A stretch of DNA of 27,815 nucleotides, from IMG/VR virus record IMGVR_UViG_3300011991_000008, positions 1-27,815 of that record. The stretch is one strand, 5' to 3'. The notes beneath the pieces are model-generated. The model was not told the DNA's origin, made no database searches, and saw only the letters and a program-made list of their open reading frames with translations. The stretch is from a virus. This document shows positions 5,894 through 12,226 of this stretch, piece after piece. The first letter of the stretch is position 1. The number at the start of each line of letters is the position of its first letter. The position numbers were made by a program, and so were the translations under genes.

Positions 5894-6330
5894 TACGCTG
5901 CCTGCCGTTCCCGGTAGCCGGCCGAGTAGACAGCCTGCGCTTCCTTGCATCCGTCGCACGCCGGGACACCGTAGTAGTAGTGCGCCCTATACCCCGCGGG
6001 ACTCCCGCACCTGTCAGGCGTCCACACCCTCCGCGCCCGCCGCTGCACACGCTTCACCGGGACATGGTCGGCCGCAGCACCCTCACAGTCCGCACAGGGC
6101 GTCTCCCCGGCCCGCACGTGCGCCCGATGGCCGCTGACCGTGCCGCAGCGTGGCGTGAACGTGTAGCCCCGCATGTACTCTGCGTTGGCGCCGGCGCACG
6201 AGTCACACGGTTCTTCTTTGTTGTTCTGGTGCTGCCGATACCCCGGCCGGGTCCCGCACTTCGACACGGGGAGGGGTTCGGACATGTACTCCGGATCGGC
6301 AAGGTTCGTTCCCTTGAAGACGTACGCCAT
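5893..6330 (-). CDS. Protein with three C-x8-H-x7-C-x2-C modules (probable zinc binding), 145 aa
   Basis: Three modules share exact spacing: C25/H34/C42/C45, C62/H71/C79/C82 and C108/H117/C125/C128. Linkers are basic (KRVQRRARRVW before the third). The N-terminus, MAYVFKGTNLADPEYMSEPLP, resembles the N-terminus of the next gene (AGYVYGGSDFDAHLPAP), so the two genes look like duplicates of one ancestor. The ATG at 6330 overlaps the TAA of the methyltransferase (TAATG); the frame is open upstream but that part lies inside the methylase gene. Role unknown; it is coded between a methyltransferase and a GIY-YIG nuclease. Confidence 0.75.
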   Translation of the reverse strand: MAYVFKGTNLADPEYMSEPLPVSKCGTRPGYRQHQNNKEEPCDSCAGANAEYMRGYTFTPRCGTVSGHRAHVRAGETPCADCEGAAADHVPVKRVQRRARRVWTPDRCGSPAGYRAHYYYGVPACDGCKEAQAVYSAGYRERQAA

Positions 6331-7202
6331 TACGCTGCACCTCCGAGGTCCAGTGCGCCGTTCTGCAGTCGCGTTTCGAGCGATAGCTTGAGGTAGTCGG
6401 CGCTCAGGTCGATGCCGACGTACTTGCGTCCGTTGTTCTGCGCCACGAGCCCGGTAGTCCCGGAGCCGCTGAATGGGTCCAGTACGGTCCCACCAGGCTT
6501 GCATCCTGCCACGATGCAGCGGCGGGCAAGTTCCTGCGGCATGACAGCGAAGTGGGCGCCCGGGAACGGTTGCGTGTTAATGGCCCACACGTCACCGGGA
6601 TTCTTCCCCCGCTCAATGGATGCATCGCCCTGCTTTTCCCGGATGGGGTCGAGGTCGAACCAGTACTTTGGCGACTTTGAGAACATGAATAGGTTCTCGT
6701 GCCGGCCGCTCAGCCTGTCTGTGACTGATTCAGGCATGGCATTGGGTTTATGCCAGATGATCGAGTTGCGAAGAATCCAGCCGTCATCTTGTAGTGCGAA
6801 GGCTACGCGCCAGGGGGTGCCAATCAGATTTTTGTTAGGTAGTCCTGATGCGTCCCCGGCGCGTCCACGGATGTCGCCATAGGTTTTACCGCTATCGATC
6901 CCGGTTCTCCCGGAGGTTAGGTTTCCGCCCCTCGTGCTGTACGAGTCGCCAATATTCAACCAAAGAGTGCCGTCATCCGAGAGCGCACGCCTTAGCTCCG
7001 CGAACAGTGCCCGCATGGTTTCGGCGTAGGCTGCCGGTGATTCTTCTAGTCCATACTGTCCGCCGCTACCGTAGTCGCGAAGGCCGAAGTAAGGCGGGCT
7101 GGTAACGATGCAGTCAACGGAGCCTGACTCGAGCGTGCGTGCCACGTCCAGCGAATCGCCGTGGTGCAGCGTTATCGCGTCGTCCTGGTAGTAGAGGCTC
7201 AT
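6330..7202 (-). CDS. DNA methyltransferase, beta class (N4-cytosine or N6-adenine)
   Basis: This 290-aa enzyme has catalytic motif IV, TSPPYFGLRDYG, at about residues 34-45. The SAM-binding motif DPFSGSGTTG is near the C-terminus at 242-251, followed by YVGIDLSADYL. This IV-before-I order defines the beta class. SPPY is seen in N4-cytosine enzymes but also in some N6-adenine ones, so the modified base is open. It probably protects phage DNA or marks the replication region. The ATG at 7202 overlaps the TGA of the HTH gene (ATGA). No partner restriction gene is adjacent. Confidence 0.9.
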   Translation of the reverse strand: MSLYYQDDAITLHHGDSLDVARTLESGSVDCIVTSPPYFGLRDYGSGGQYGLEESPAAYAETMRALFAELRRALSDDGTLWLNIGDSYSTRGGNLTSGRTGIDSGKTYGDIRGRAGDASGLPNKNLIGTPWRVAFALQDDGWILRNSIIWHKPNAMPESVTDRLSGRHENLFMFSKSPKYWFDLDPIREKQGDASIERGKNPGDVWAINTQPFPGAHFAVMPQELARRCIVAGCKPGGTVLDPFSGSGTTGLVAQNNGRKYVGIDLSADYLKLSLETRLQNGALDLGGAA

Positions 7203-7423
7203 GCTGCACGGCCGTTGATGAGGGTGTGGGCGCTGGACCTGTCCCGACCCATGGCGTCCCCGGCCTGCTGGTACGTGGCGCCGGCGTCGATGGCGAGGCG
7301 GGCGAGTTCCCTGCGGATGCGGCCGTGGGCTTCGTAGGTGGCGGAGACCTCCGCCAGCATGTTTAGTACAACGTCTGGATTTGTTATTGCGTCCGTCTTG
7401 GGCGCGGGTGTACGATCGGTCAT
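7199..7423 (-). CDS. Small helix-turn-helix DNA-binding protein, 74 aa, first gene of the replication block
   Basis: The C-terminal half reads LARLAIDAGATYQQAGDAMG, then RDRSSAHTLINGR (about residues 43-72), a clear helix-turn-helix of the 'GATxxQxGxAxGxSRxxAH' type. The N-terminus MTDRTPAPKTDAITNP is polar. The ATG at 7423 is preceded by GGGAGGAA at good distance, and that sequence lies in the loop of a hairpin. Being first after promoter B, it may control its own block. Targets are unknown. Confidence 0.75.
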   Translation of the reverse strand: MTDRTPAPKTDAITNPDVVLNMLAEVSATYEAHGRIRRELARLAIDAGATYQQAGDAMGRDRSSAHTLINGRAA

Positions 7424-7425
7424 GA

Positions 7426-7449
7426 AACCATTCCTCCCAGGTAATGGTT
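7426..7449 (-). promoter_or_regulatory. Ribosome binding site displayed in a hairpin loop
   Basis: In the minus-strand RNA, AACCAUU (7449-7443) pairs with AAUGGUU (7432-7426), leaving the GGGAGG ribosome binding site (7438-7433) in the 10-nt loop, three bases before the ATG. This could expose or protect translation of the HTH gene. The same idea is seen at promoters A and C. Confidence 0.45.
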
Positions 7450-7450
7450 G

Positions 7451-7486
7451 GCCCGTCTGGACGTTTCCGCGTCCGGCGGGCTTTTT
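7451..7486. terminator. GC hairpin in the promoter B leader; terminator-like on the plus strand
   Basis: GCCCG (7451-7455) pairs with CGGGC (7477-7481), and inside it GGACG (7459-7463) pairs with CGTCC (7470-7474). A TTTTT run at 7482-7486 follows on the plus strand. On the minus strand it lies in the leader of the replication block. It is the counterpart of the hairpins at 2061 and 12179. Confidence 0.5.
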
Positions 7487-7503
7487 CGTTTGTCGGTTCA
7501 ATC

Positions 7504-7533
7504 AGTGTACTCACTGTTGCACAGTCTTACCAA
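7504..7533 (-). promoter_or_regulatory. Promoter B with operator in the spacer
   Basis: Leftward promoter: TTGGTA (7533-7528), an 18-nt spacer, and TACACT (7509-7504). The spacer holds the dispersed motif, minus strand GGTAAGACTGTGCAAC (7531-7516). It would transcribe the HTH, methyltransferase, zinc-module, initiator, helicase and RusA genes. A weaker second match (GTCGCGCAC) lies at about 7558-7566 upstream. Confidence 0.6.
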
Positions 7534-7618
7534 CTGATACGCGGGTAGTTACGGCGTGTCGCGCACGAAAATTACGTGACGGTACTCAGGTGCGCATTGT
7601 TGACCTACTTGGGCACGC

Positions 7619-7650
7619 AAAAAAGGGCCGGCGTCCGAAGACACCGACCC
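7619..7650 (-). terminator. Rho-independent terminator after ssb
   Basis: On the minus strand an 11-bp stem (7650-7640 with 7635-7625) closed by a TTCG tetraloop is followed by six T residues (7624-7619). It lies 20 nt past the ssb stop and would end transcription of the recombination block before promoter B. Confidence 0.9.
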
Positions 7651-7669
7651 CTCGAATCGAGTGACTGGC

Positions 7670-8134
7670 CTAAAAGGGCGGAGCCGTGTCGATCCCGCCC
7701 CACGGGTCAGACACCGGCTGCGGCGCCTGCTGATTGCCCCACTGTCTGCCCTGCTGGCCGTTATCCTTGCGTTGCGTGCGGGCCACCTTGGCCGTGGCGT
7801 ACTTCAGGGACGGCCCCACCTCATCGACTTCAAGTTCCACGACGGTGCGCTTCTGCCCGTCCTTCTCATACTCGCGCTGCGTCAGGCGGCCGGACACCAC
7901 CACCCGCATACCCTTCTGGTCCAGCGACTCGGCCACGTTCTCGCCAAGCTCACGCCACGCGCTGCACCGCATAAACAGAGTGGTGCCGTCCTTCCATTCA
8001 TTGGCGTTCCTGTCGAACGTGCGCGGTGTGGAGGCGACCGTGAACGAGGCTACCGCGGCGCCGGCCGGGGTGAATCTCAACTCGGCTGGGCCTGTCGTGT
8101 TGCCTATAATCGTGAGGATAGTTTCATTCGCCAT
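7670..8134 (-). CDS. ssb: Single-stranded DNA-binding protein
   Basis: This 154-aa protein has the SSB OB-fold sequence [21 protein letters not shown], then [39 protein letters not shown] Gln/Pro-rich linker and the tail [13 protein letters not shown] follow, corresponding to the acidic C-terminal peptide that docks partner proteins. It coats single-stranded DNA in replication and in Sak4-type annealing. It is the last gene of the recombination block, two bases after the redoxin stop. The phage probably uses it together with the Sak4-like ATPase. Confidence 0.95.
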   Translation of the reverse strand: MANETILTIIGNTTGPAELRFTPAGAAVASFTVASTPRTFDRNANEWKDGTTLFMRCSAWRELGENVAESLDQKGMRVVVSGRLTQREYEKDGQKRTVVELEVDEVGPSLKYATAKVARTQRKDNGQQGRQWGNQQAPQPVSDPWGGIDTAPPF

Positions 8135-8136
8135 GT

Positions 8137-8394
8137 CTATGCTGCCTGTTCTGTGAGGGTGTACTTCGTGAGGTAGTCGGGGTGGAAGCCATGCCAGTGG
8201 AGGTCCGTTTCAGGTGTCCGGCCAGAAACGATCACCACCGGGACCCCCTCATAGCCGAGAGCCTTGATGGCCGCCAAATCATCCGGGGAGGTGGACACGT
8301 CCACTGACTGGTAATCGACGCCGCGGACGTCCAGCCAGCGTTTCGTGGCCCGGCAGGGCTGGCAGTTCGGTTTGGTATAGACGGTTACGGTCAC
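8137..8394 (-). CDS. NrdH-type glutaredoxin-like protein
   Basis: This 85-aa thioredoxin-fold protein begins [20 protein letters not shown] with redox pair CQPC at residues 11-14. It continues with GVDYQSVDV and the cis-proline loop GVPVVIV. This is the NrdH/mycoredoxin pattern, in which the protein reduces ribonucleotide reductase. No nrd gene is in the window, so it may work with the host enzyme to raise dNTP supply. The start is GTG 8394, overlapping the HNH stop (GTGA). An HDL-type extension ending TEQAA follows the fold. Confidence 0.8.
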   Translation of the reverse strand: MTVTVYTKPNCQPCRATKRWLDVRGVDYQSVDVSTSPDDLAAIKALGYEGVPVVIVSGRTPETDLHWHGFHPDYLTKYTLTEQAA

Positions 8395-8732
8395 GCTGCT
8401 GCTTTCTCTGTGATGGTTCGGTGGTAAAGGTTGTCCAGTAAATTCCAGGTGCCGGTGCCACGGTCGTAGAACGGTGTCGTTTCGGGGTCTTCCCACCGCG
8501 ACAATTTCCAGCCGTACCCCCGTGCCGCCGTCGCCCACTTCGCGTCGGACTCGATCAGCCCGTTCACAAGTGAGCAGAGAACTAAAATATTGGCCGGGGT
8601 GTCAAGGAGTTTGCTACCTCCCATGCCTTTCGAAATTCTGTGCTGCGGCACGAACGTGTCCTCCCGGCCGCTGCAGCCACAGACACACCTCAGATCCCGG
8701 GCGAGGAAGAGCGCGAACTGGCGGCCGTTCAC
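8391..8732 (-). CDS. HNH-endonuclease-like protein, 113 aa
   Basis: It contains a CxCG...C zinc-type start (RCVCGCSGRED) followed by QHRISKGMGGSKLL and ANILVLCSLVNGLIESD. These match the 'QHR..RGMGG...NLL.LC....CH..VES' family of small phage HNH proteins. The His of QHR and the Asn of ANIL are present, but the third HNH position reads Asn in LVNGLIESD, so activity is uncertain. It starts at GTG 8732 (GTGA overlap). Its position, among small recombination genes and not beside terminase, suggests a free-standing nuclease or structural zinc protein. Confidence 0.65.
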   Translation of the reverse strand: MNGRQFALFLARDLRCVCGCSGREDTFVPQHRISKGMGGSKLLDTPANILVLCSLVNGLIESDAKWATAARGYGWKLSRWEDPETTPFYDRGTGTWNLLDNLYHRTITEKAAA

Positions 8733-8911
8733 TTGCCCACCTCCTTAGCGTGATAGGGGCAGTAAATGTCGGCGGTTGAATCGTAGGGGTCGTATTTCCA
8801 CTCGCCCATCAACTCCCGCCAATTCGACGCGGTCATTTCGTAGTAGTCGATTTTCCATTCAGTGCAGCCGCTTTCGTCGTCGCACGTGATGATCGGTGCC
8901 GTGGCTTTCAT
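8729..8911 (-). CDS. Small Cys-containing protein, 60 aa
   Basis: The ATG at 8911 overlaps the stop of the coiled-coil gene (ATGA), and the end overlaps the HNH GTG. The protein MKATAPIITCDDESGCTEWKI ends DIYCPYHAKEVGK. C-x5-C near the start and C-x2-H near the end could hold one zinc. Aromatic residues (WKIDYYEM, NWRELMGEW) fill the middle. This looks like a small zinc-ribbon-like protein; role unknown. Confidence 0.65.
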   Translation of the reverse strand: MKATAPIITCDDESGCTEWKIDYYEMTASNWRELMGEWKYDPYDSTADIYCPYHAKEVGK

Positions 8912-9270
8912 GCCGCCATCCCCTGCCCCGCACCCTGCGCACTCCACTCCGAACGGATGGCGGAGTTCAGTGACCGTCCGATGTCGAGCCGGTCCCGCAG
9001 CACGCGGATGGATTCCCGCGCCGCCCGCAACACCTGGTCCGCGATCTTCGCATCCAGCTTCTGCGTCTCCGTCTCCAACACGGCCGTCTGATTCCGCAAC
9101 CCCTCAGCACCGGCTGCAGCGATGAACGCCCGGGCGTAGGCGACCTCGAAACGGGACCGTGCCCGGACGGCCGCCTCATCCAGCCTGCTGATTTCGTTCT
9201 GCTTGTTATCCAGATCCCGGCCGAGTTGGGCGAGTGTCAGGATGACGTCGTTGACTGTGGGGGTGCTCAT
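8908..9270 (-). CDS. Coiled-coil hypothetical protein, 120 aa
   Basis: After MSTPTVNDVILTLAQLGRDL the protein is a long charged helix up to about residue 105 (KQNEISRLDEAAVRARSRFE, then LRNQTAVLETETQKLDAKI and VLRAARESIRVLRDRLDIGR), ending in a flexible Gln/Gly tail. It is coupled by ATGA overlaps on both sides. Similar small coiled-coil proteins accompany Sak4-type recombination genes in actinophages, so a structural role in recombination is possible but unproven. Confidence 0.7.
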   Translation of the reverse strand: MSTPTVNDVILTLAQLGRDLDNKQNEISRLDEAAVRARSRFEVAYARAFIAAAGAEGLRNQTAVLETETQKLDAKIADQVLRAARESIRVLRDRLDIGRSLNSAIRSEWSAQGAGQGMAA

Positions 9271-9698
9271 GCTTCCTCCAGTGCTGTGATGTGTTCGGGC
9301 AGGACATGGACAGGCTTGCGGTTGATGTCAAAGGCGACCTTGAATGCCCGGGTGGTGCCATGGTCCAGCCAGCAAGCGGGCTCATCGTAGCCCGCGTATG
9401 AGGTGCCGCCCTGCTGGAGGGTGGCGCGCTGGGTGATGAACCCCTCCCCGACATCCGGGGCCGTGGAGTACTTCAGCATCGACAGTCCGGAATGGAGATG
9501 TCCTCGGGTGAACGACTGCGGCACCCACAGCTTCCAGTGCAGTCCACGGTGGGTGGTCGCCCCGCGGTTGCGGGGGATACTCATCAGGTCCAGAGCGGAC
9601 TGGAGCAGATCCTCCGAGCGCGGACCGTTGAGGTAGATGCTCACCCTCACCAGCCGGTCGGAGTACCGGACGCGCTGACCCAGCTTTACGTCGCTCAT
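9267..9698 (-). CDS. Hypothetical protein of the recombination block, 143 aa
   Basis: The protein begins MSDVKLGQRVRYSDRLVRVS and continues with mixed alpha/beta sequence containing Gly-, His- and Trp-rich loops (TTHRGLHWKLW, RGHLHSGLSML) and a C-terminal strand-turn segment (VAFDINRKPVHVLPEHI). No Walker, nuclease or zinc motif is evident. The start ATG 9698 overlaps the stop of the 182-aa gene. It belongs to the coupled string downstream of the Sak4-like gene. Function unknown. Confidence 0.7.
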   Translation of the reverse strand: MSDVKLGQRVRYSDRLVRVSIYLNGPRSEDLLQSALDLMSIPRNRGATTHRGLHWKLWVPQSFTRGHLHSGLSMLKYSTAPDVGEGFITQRATLQQGGTSYAGYDEPACWLDHGTTRAFKVAFDINRKPVHVLPEHITALEEA

Positions 9699-10243
9699 GC
9701 GGCACCGATCCGGGGAAGGTTGTCATTCAGCTCAATCGGGATGAACCCTTCACGCCACGCCCGGACAACGGACAGCCCGCGGTCCTTCGCCGTGTACGTC
9801 AGGGTGAACTTGGACGGGTCAGTAGCGGGCTTGAACTCCAAACCCTCCACCAACTCGCCTTCCTCCGTGATGTAGTTGGTGTCCGCGAGTTTTGCGTCCT
9901 CCACGATGTGCGCGACAGCGGCGCCGGTCAGGCGGGTTTCAGTCCACGCCTTCACGGGTGGATGCTCGACAGTCTCAATAAGGTCCGGGCGGTGCGTCCT
10001 GCACCACTCCAGCAGGGCCGCCGTGTTTGTCACCACCGGTTCGGCCTTCGACTCGTTCAGTGTCAGCGTAGCGACCTTGTCACCGGACGGGAGCTGCACG
10101 GTCCACGACTTGTTACCCGTCTCCTTGTACTGCTCCACCAACTGCCCCAGTACCTTCTTGCGCTGGTCCTCATTGACGTCCTTCACCACTGTTGCCATGG
10201 CACCCATCAACGCGGTGCGGAGGGTTTCATCCTTGATGCTCAT
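9695..10243 (-). CDS. Hypothetical Sak4-partner protein, 182 aa
   Basis: It is directly downstream of the Sak4-like gene with an ATGA overlap. The N-terminus is helical (MSIKDETLRTALMGAMATVV, then NEDQRKKVLGQLVEQYKETG). A beta-rich part follows (SWTVQLPSGDKVATLTL), then a domain with ALLEWCRTHRPDLIETVE and a C-terminal AKDRGLSVVRAWREGFIP. No catalytic motif is recognised. Its fixed position next to Sak4 suggests an accessory recombination or single-strand DNA role, which is an inference from context only. Confidence 0.7.
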   Translation of the reverse strand: MSIKDETLRTALMGAMATVVKDVNEDQRKKVLGQLVEQYKETGNKSWTVQLPSGDKVATLTLNESKAEPVVTNTAALLEWCRTHRPDLIETVEHPPVKAWTETRLTGAAVAHIVEDAKLADTNYITEEGELVEGLEFKPATDPSKFTLTYTAKDRGLSVVRAWREGFIPIELNDNLPRIGAA

Positions 10244-11310
10244 ACCACTGCCCCTTCCAGGACGTTGTCAGCCTGTTCGGCTTCGGTGATTGCTTTGAGT
10301 TCCTTCGTGATGCCCGTGATCAGCCAGGAGTCATCCGGTGCGCCCGCGTTCTTCGCCGTGTGGCGCAGTGCTTCGAGCTTGGGCCGGTTTCCCCGTGCGT
10401 CGGTGAAGAGTGCTTTCCAGTCCGGGGCGGCGGCGGGCTGGGTATTGGCGGCGGCCTGCCGCGCGTGGAGTGCAGTGGCCCCAGCGTCCTCGTTCGGGTT
10501 CGCCTGCGGGCGCTGGGCGGGGGCCTCATCCGGGACTGCAGCCGATGCTTGGCCGTCAGCTTCGGAGTGCTGCCTGGGCGACGTCGCATCCACGCCGTCA
10601 ACACCCAGCGCCCGCCACAGCCAATCCACGGAGAAGTCCTTGACAGTCTTCTTCTCACCCACCGGCACGTCCAGCTTCAAGGACCGGACCCCGCCGATGT
10701 ACGTTTCCCCGCGGGCCGGCATCTCCACCACCACACCGACGTCGAACGGGAGACCCTTCTGTGCCTTGACCTTGAACGTCTTCTCCTTCGTCGGCTGCCC
10801 GTTGCCGTCCATTACCGATACGACGTCGAGCCGGGCAGTGATGAGGGACGGTCCATTGTGGGAGCGGAGGATGTCGATGACGTCATACCAGCGGTTCGTG
10901 GCACGGTTCCACAGATCGTGCCCGATGGTCGCCTCACCGTTGGAACCCTTGCGGCGGGTATTAGCCCGGGCCTGCGCCTCATCGGAGAGGAGATCCCAGA
11001 GGCGGGTGCCGGAGTCCAGGACAATCAGGTTCGGTTTCCCGTCGACGGTCGGCTCATCCTTGGCTTCCTGAAGCTTCGCGAGGATCTGCGCATACGTGCC
11101 GTTGTGCGGGGCGATCTCGAACCGGACGCCGGGGATGGCGCCATACTCGTCCGGATCGTCTTCACCAACACCGATCCAGAACGTCCGGCCGATCAGGTCA
11201 GAGGATGATGCCTTGGCCGCGGCGTAGGACTTGCCAGCCTTTTCGCCGCCGGCCAATAGGGTGATGGGCCACGGCGGTTTGCCGGTGGGCTTTCGTGTCT
11301 GGATGCTCAT
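10240..11310 (-). CDS. Sak4-like RecA-superfamily ATPase (single-strand annealing)
   Basis: This 356-aa protein has a RecA-like core. Walker A is GGEKAGKS at residues 21-28, after PWPITLLA. A Walker B-like strand LIVLDS is at 95-100. A conserved segment follows with LWNRATNRWYDVIDILRSH and SLITARLDVV. Residues about 245-300 are a Pro/Ala/Gln-rich linker, and residues 300-356 form a small C-terminal domain. Sak4 proteins promote single-strand annealing with their phage SSB, and ssb is in the same block here. It would drive recombination-dependent replication and gap repair. ATG 11310 overlaps the upstream stop. Confidence 0.8.
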   Translation of the reverse strand: MSIQTRKPTGKPPWPITLLAGGEKAGKSYAAAKASSSDLIGRTFWIGVGEDDPDEYGAIPGVRFEIAPHNGTYAQILAKLQEAKDEPTVDGKPNLIVLDSGTRLWDLLSDEAQARANTRRKGSNGEATIGHDLWNRATNRWYDVIDILRSHNGPSLITARLDVVSVMDGNGQPTKEKTFKVKAQKGLPFDVGVVVEMPARGETYIGGVRSLKLDVPVGEKKTVKDFSVDWLWRALGVDGVDATSPRQHSEADGQASAAVPDEAPAQRPQANPNEDAGATALHARQAAANTQPAAAPDWKALFTDARGNRPKLEALRHTAKNAGAPDDSWLITGITKELKAITEAEQADNVLEGAVV

Positions 11311-11489
11311 GCGTGGGCCTCAAGCTTTTCTTGGTAGGCGAGTTCGTGGGTGTTCGGCGCCCATCCGGCGGTGACGGATTCGCGGTCCTGCGGTGTCGGG
11401 TCAACCTCTGCATGGCAGGAGCAGAAGCAGATGTCTTTGCGGCAGTCCCCGCAGCGGACACGGCCGCCGCAACAGCACTGGATGTTCAT
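11307..11489 (-). CDS. Cysteine-rich small protein, 60 aa
   Basis: The first 27 residues hold nine cysteines (MNIQCCCGGRVRCGDC, then ICFCSCH), a dense metal-binding cluster that may hold two zinc ions. The rest (VDPTPQDRESVTAGWAPNTH, then ELAYQEKLEAHA) is polar. The ATG at 11489 overlaps the upstream stop (ATGA). The frame is open further upstream, but that part is antisense-like within the neighbour. Function unknown. Confidence 0.65.
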   Translation of the reverse strand: MNIQCCCGGRVRCGDCRKDICFCSCHAEVDPTPQDRESVTAGWAPNTHELAYQEKLEAHA

Positions 11490-11719
11490 GAGTCGTCCCT
11501 CGATTGCAGGTAGCGGTCGTAGTCGTCGTCCATGCGGGCGTCGGCGTCGTGCACGGAGCAGAGGTCGCCCTCTTCGGTGACCTCGTTCTCGCAGTATTCG
11601 GCGGGCTCGTCGCGGGTCTGCCGGTAGGTCTGGGCGGGGCAGTAGATGGGGTCCGGGGCGTGGGTAGCGCGACAGTTCACGTCGTGAAATCCGATACCTC
11701 CGCAGGACTTGCAGATCAT
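11486..11719 (-). CDS. Small Cys/His protein, 77 aa
   Basis: It starts MICKSCGGIGFHDVNCRATH (CxxC with nearby H and C, likely zinc site), then carries a second set, YCPAQTY and YCENEVTEEGDLCSVHDADA, and an acidic tail. ATG 11719 is chosen because AGGGGA lies 5 nt upstream and it overlaps the stop of the membrane peptide (TGATG); a GTG at 11722 is possible but too close to that site. Role unknown, perhaps a small zinc-ribbon regulator. Confidence 0.65.
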   Translation of the reverse strand: MICKSCGGIGFHDVNCRATHAPDPIYCPAQTYRQTRDEPAEYCENEVTEEGDLCSVHDADARMDDDYDRYLQSRDDS

Positions 11720-11850
11720 CACTTCCCCTCACACTCCACGCAGCCGGTACCGGGACGGCAGAGGAGGTGCGCGTCGTGGTGTCGGGCGGGGCCGATGGAG
11801 ACCAGGAACCCGATGAGAAGCAGCAGGCAGGGGAGGATCGTCCAGGTCAT
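11719..11850 (-). CDS. Small membrane protein, 43 aa
   Basis: ATG 11850-11848 overlaps the stop of the upstream gene (ATGA), and its TGA overlaps the next ATG (TGATG). The peptide begins MTWTILPCLLLLIGFLVSIG, one clear membrane helix, followed by a soluble tail with PARHHDAHLLC, CVEC and a final EGK. The membrane helix and the exact fit between coupled neighbours make it convincing despite its length. The CVEC pair could bind metal. Function unknown. Confidence 0.65.
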   Translation of the reverse strand: MTWTILPCLLLLIGFLVSIGPARHHDAHLLCRPGTGCVECEGK

Positions 11851-12152
11851 GCCGTCACCGCCCTGACTGCTTCCACTACCTGCGCGGTGTAGGCGTCGAT
11901 GCCGTCCATGTCCGTCAGGACATAAGACGAGGTTGAGGCGTAAAACTCAGTCGTGGTGCCGAGTGTGTAGACGCTCAGGTGCGAGACGTCCGAGAACTTG
12001 GACGCGGCGTCAGCGAAGGTCAGCTTGATCGTCCACTGGAGTTCCGGGTAGATGGTCTTGGCCTGTGCGAAGAGTGGCTCCAGGCGGGTGTGGGCGTATT
12101 GGGCTAGTGCCAGGACGGCGTTCGGTTTGGTATCGTGGGTGGTGTTCACCAT
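11847..12152 (-). CDS. Hypothetical protein, 101 aa, first gene of the recombination block
   Basis: The protein (MVNTTHDTKPNAVLALAQYA...) is mixed alpha/beta with LQWTIKLTFADAASKFSDV and LSVYTLGTTTEFYASTSSY, ending in a helix (YTAQVVEAVRAVTA). No motif is recognised. The ribosome binding site AGGGAG is only 2 nt from ATG 12152 but 5 nt from the in-frame GTG at 12149, so the second codon may be the true start. It follows promoter C by about 75 nt. Confidence 0.7.
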   Translation of the reverse strand: MVNTTHDTKPNAVLALAQYAHTRLEPLFAQAKTIYPELQWTIKLTFADAASKFSDVSHLSVYTLGTTTEFYASTSSYVLTDMDGIDAYTAQVVEAVRAVTA

Positions 12153-12174
12153 GACTCCCTAATCGGTTGTGGTG
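12147..12174 (-). promoter_or_regulatory. Start-codon hairpin with ribosome binding site in the loop
   Basis: In the minus-strand RNA, CACCA (12174-12170) can pair with UGGUG (12151-12147). This places AGGGAG (12160-12155) in the loop and the ATG/GTG start in the 3' arm. The stem is short, so confidence is low on its own. It gains weight from similar arrangements at promoters A and B. Confidence 0.35.
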
Positions 12175-12178
12175 TGTT

Positions 12179-12209
12179 GAGGTCCGGGAGTCTGTAGCTT
12201 CCGGGCCTC
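12179..12209. terminator. GC hairpin in the promoter C leader; terminator-like on the plus strand
   Basis: GAGGTCCGG (12179-12187) pairs with CCGGGCCTC (12201-12209), followed on the plus strand by TTTTG. The central pair is U-G if the plus strand is RNA but C-A if the minus strand is RNA, so the hairpin fits plus-strand RNA slightly better. It is equivalent to the hairpins at 2061 and 7451. Confidence 0.45.
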
Positions 12210-12226
12210 TTTTGTTGATAGATCTA

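Noticed and set aside
8391-8538. Longer N-terminus for the redoxin
   Set aside because: The added residues lie inside the HNH-like gene, do not belong to the thioredoxin fold, and the GTGA overlap supports GTG 8394.
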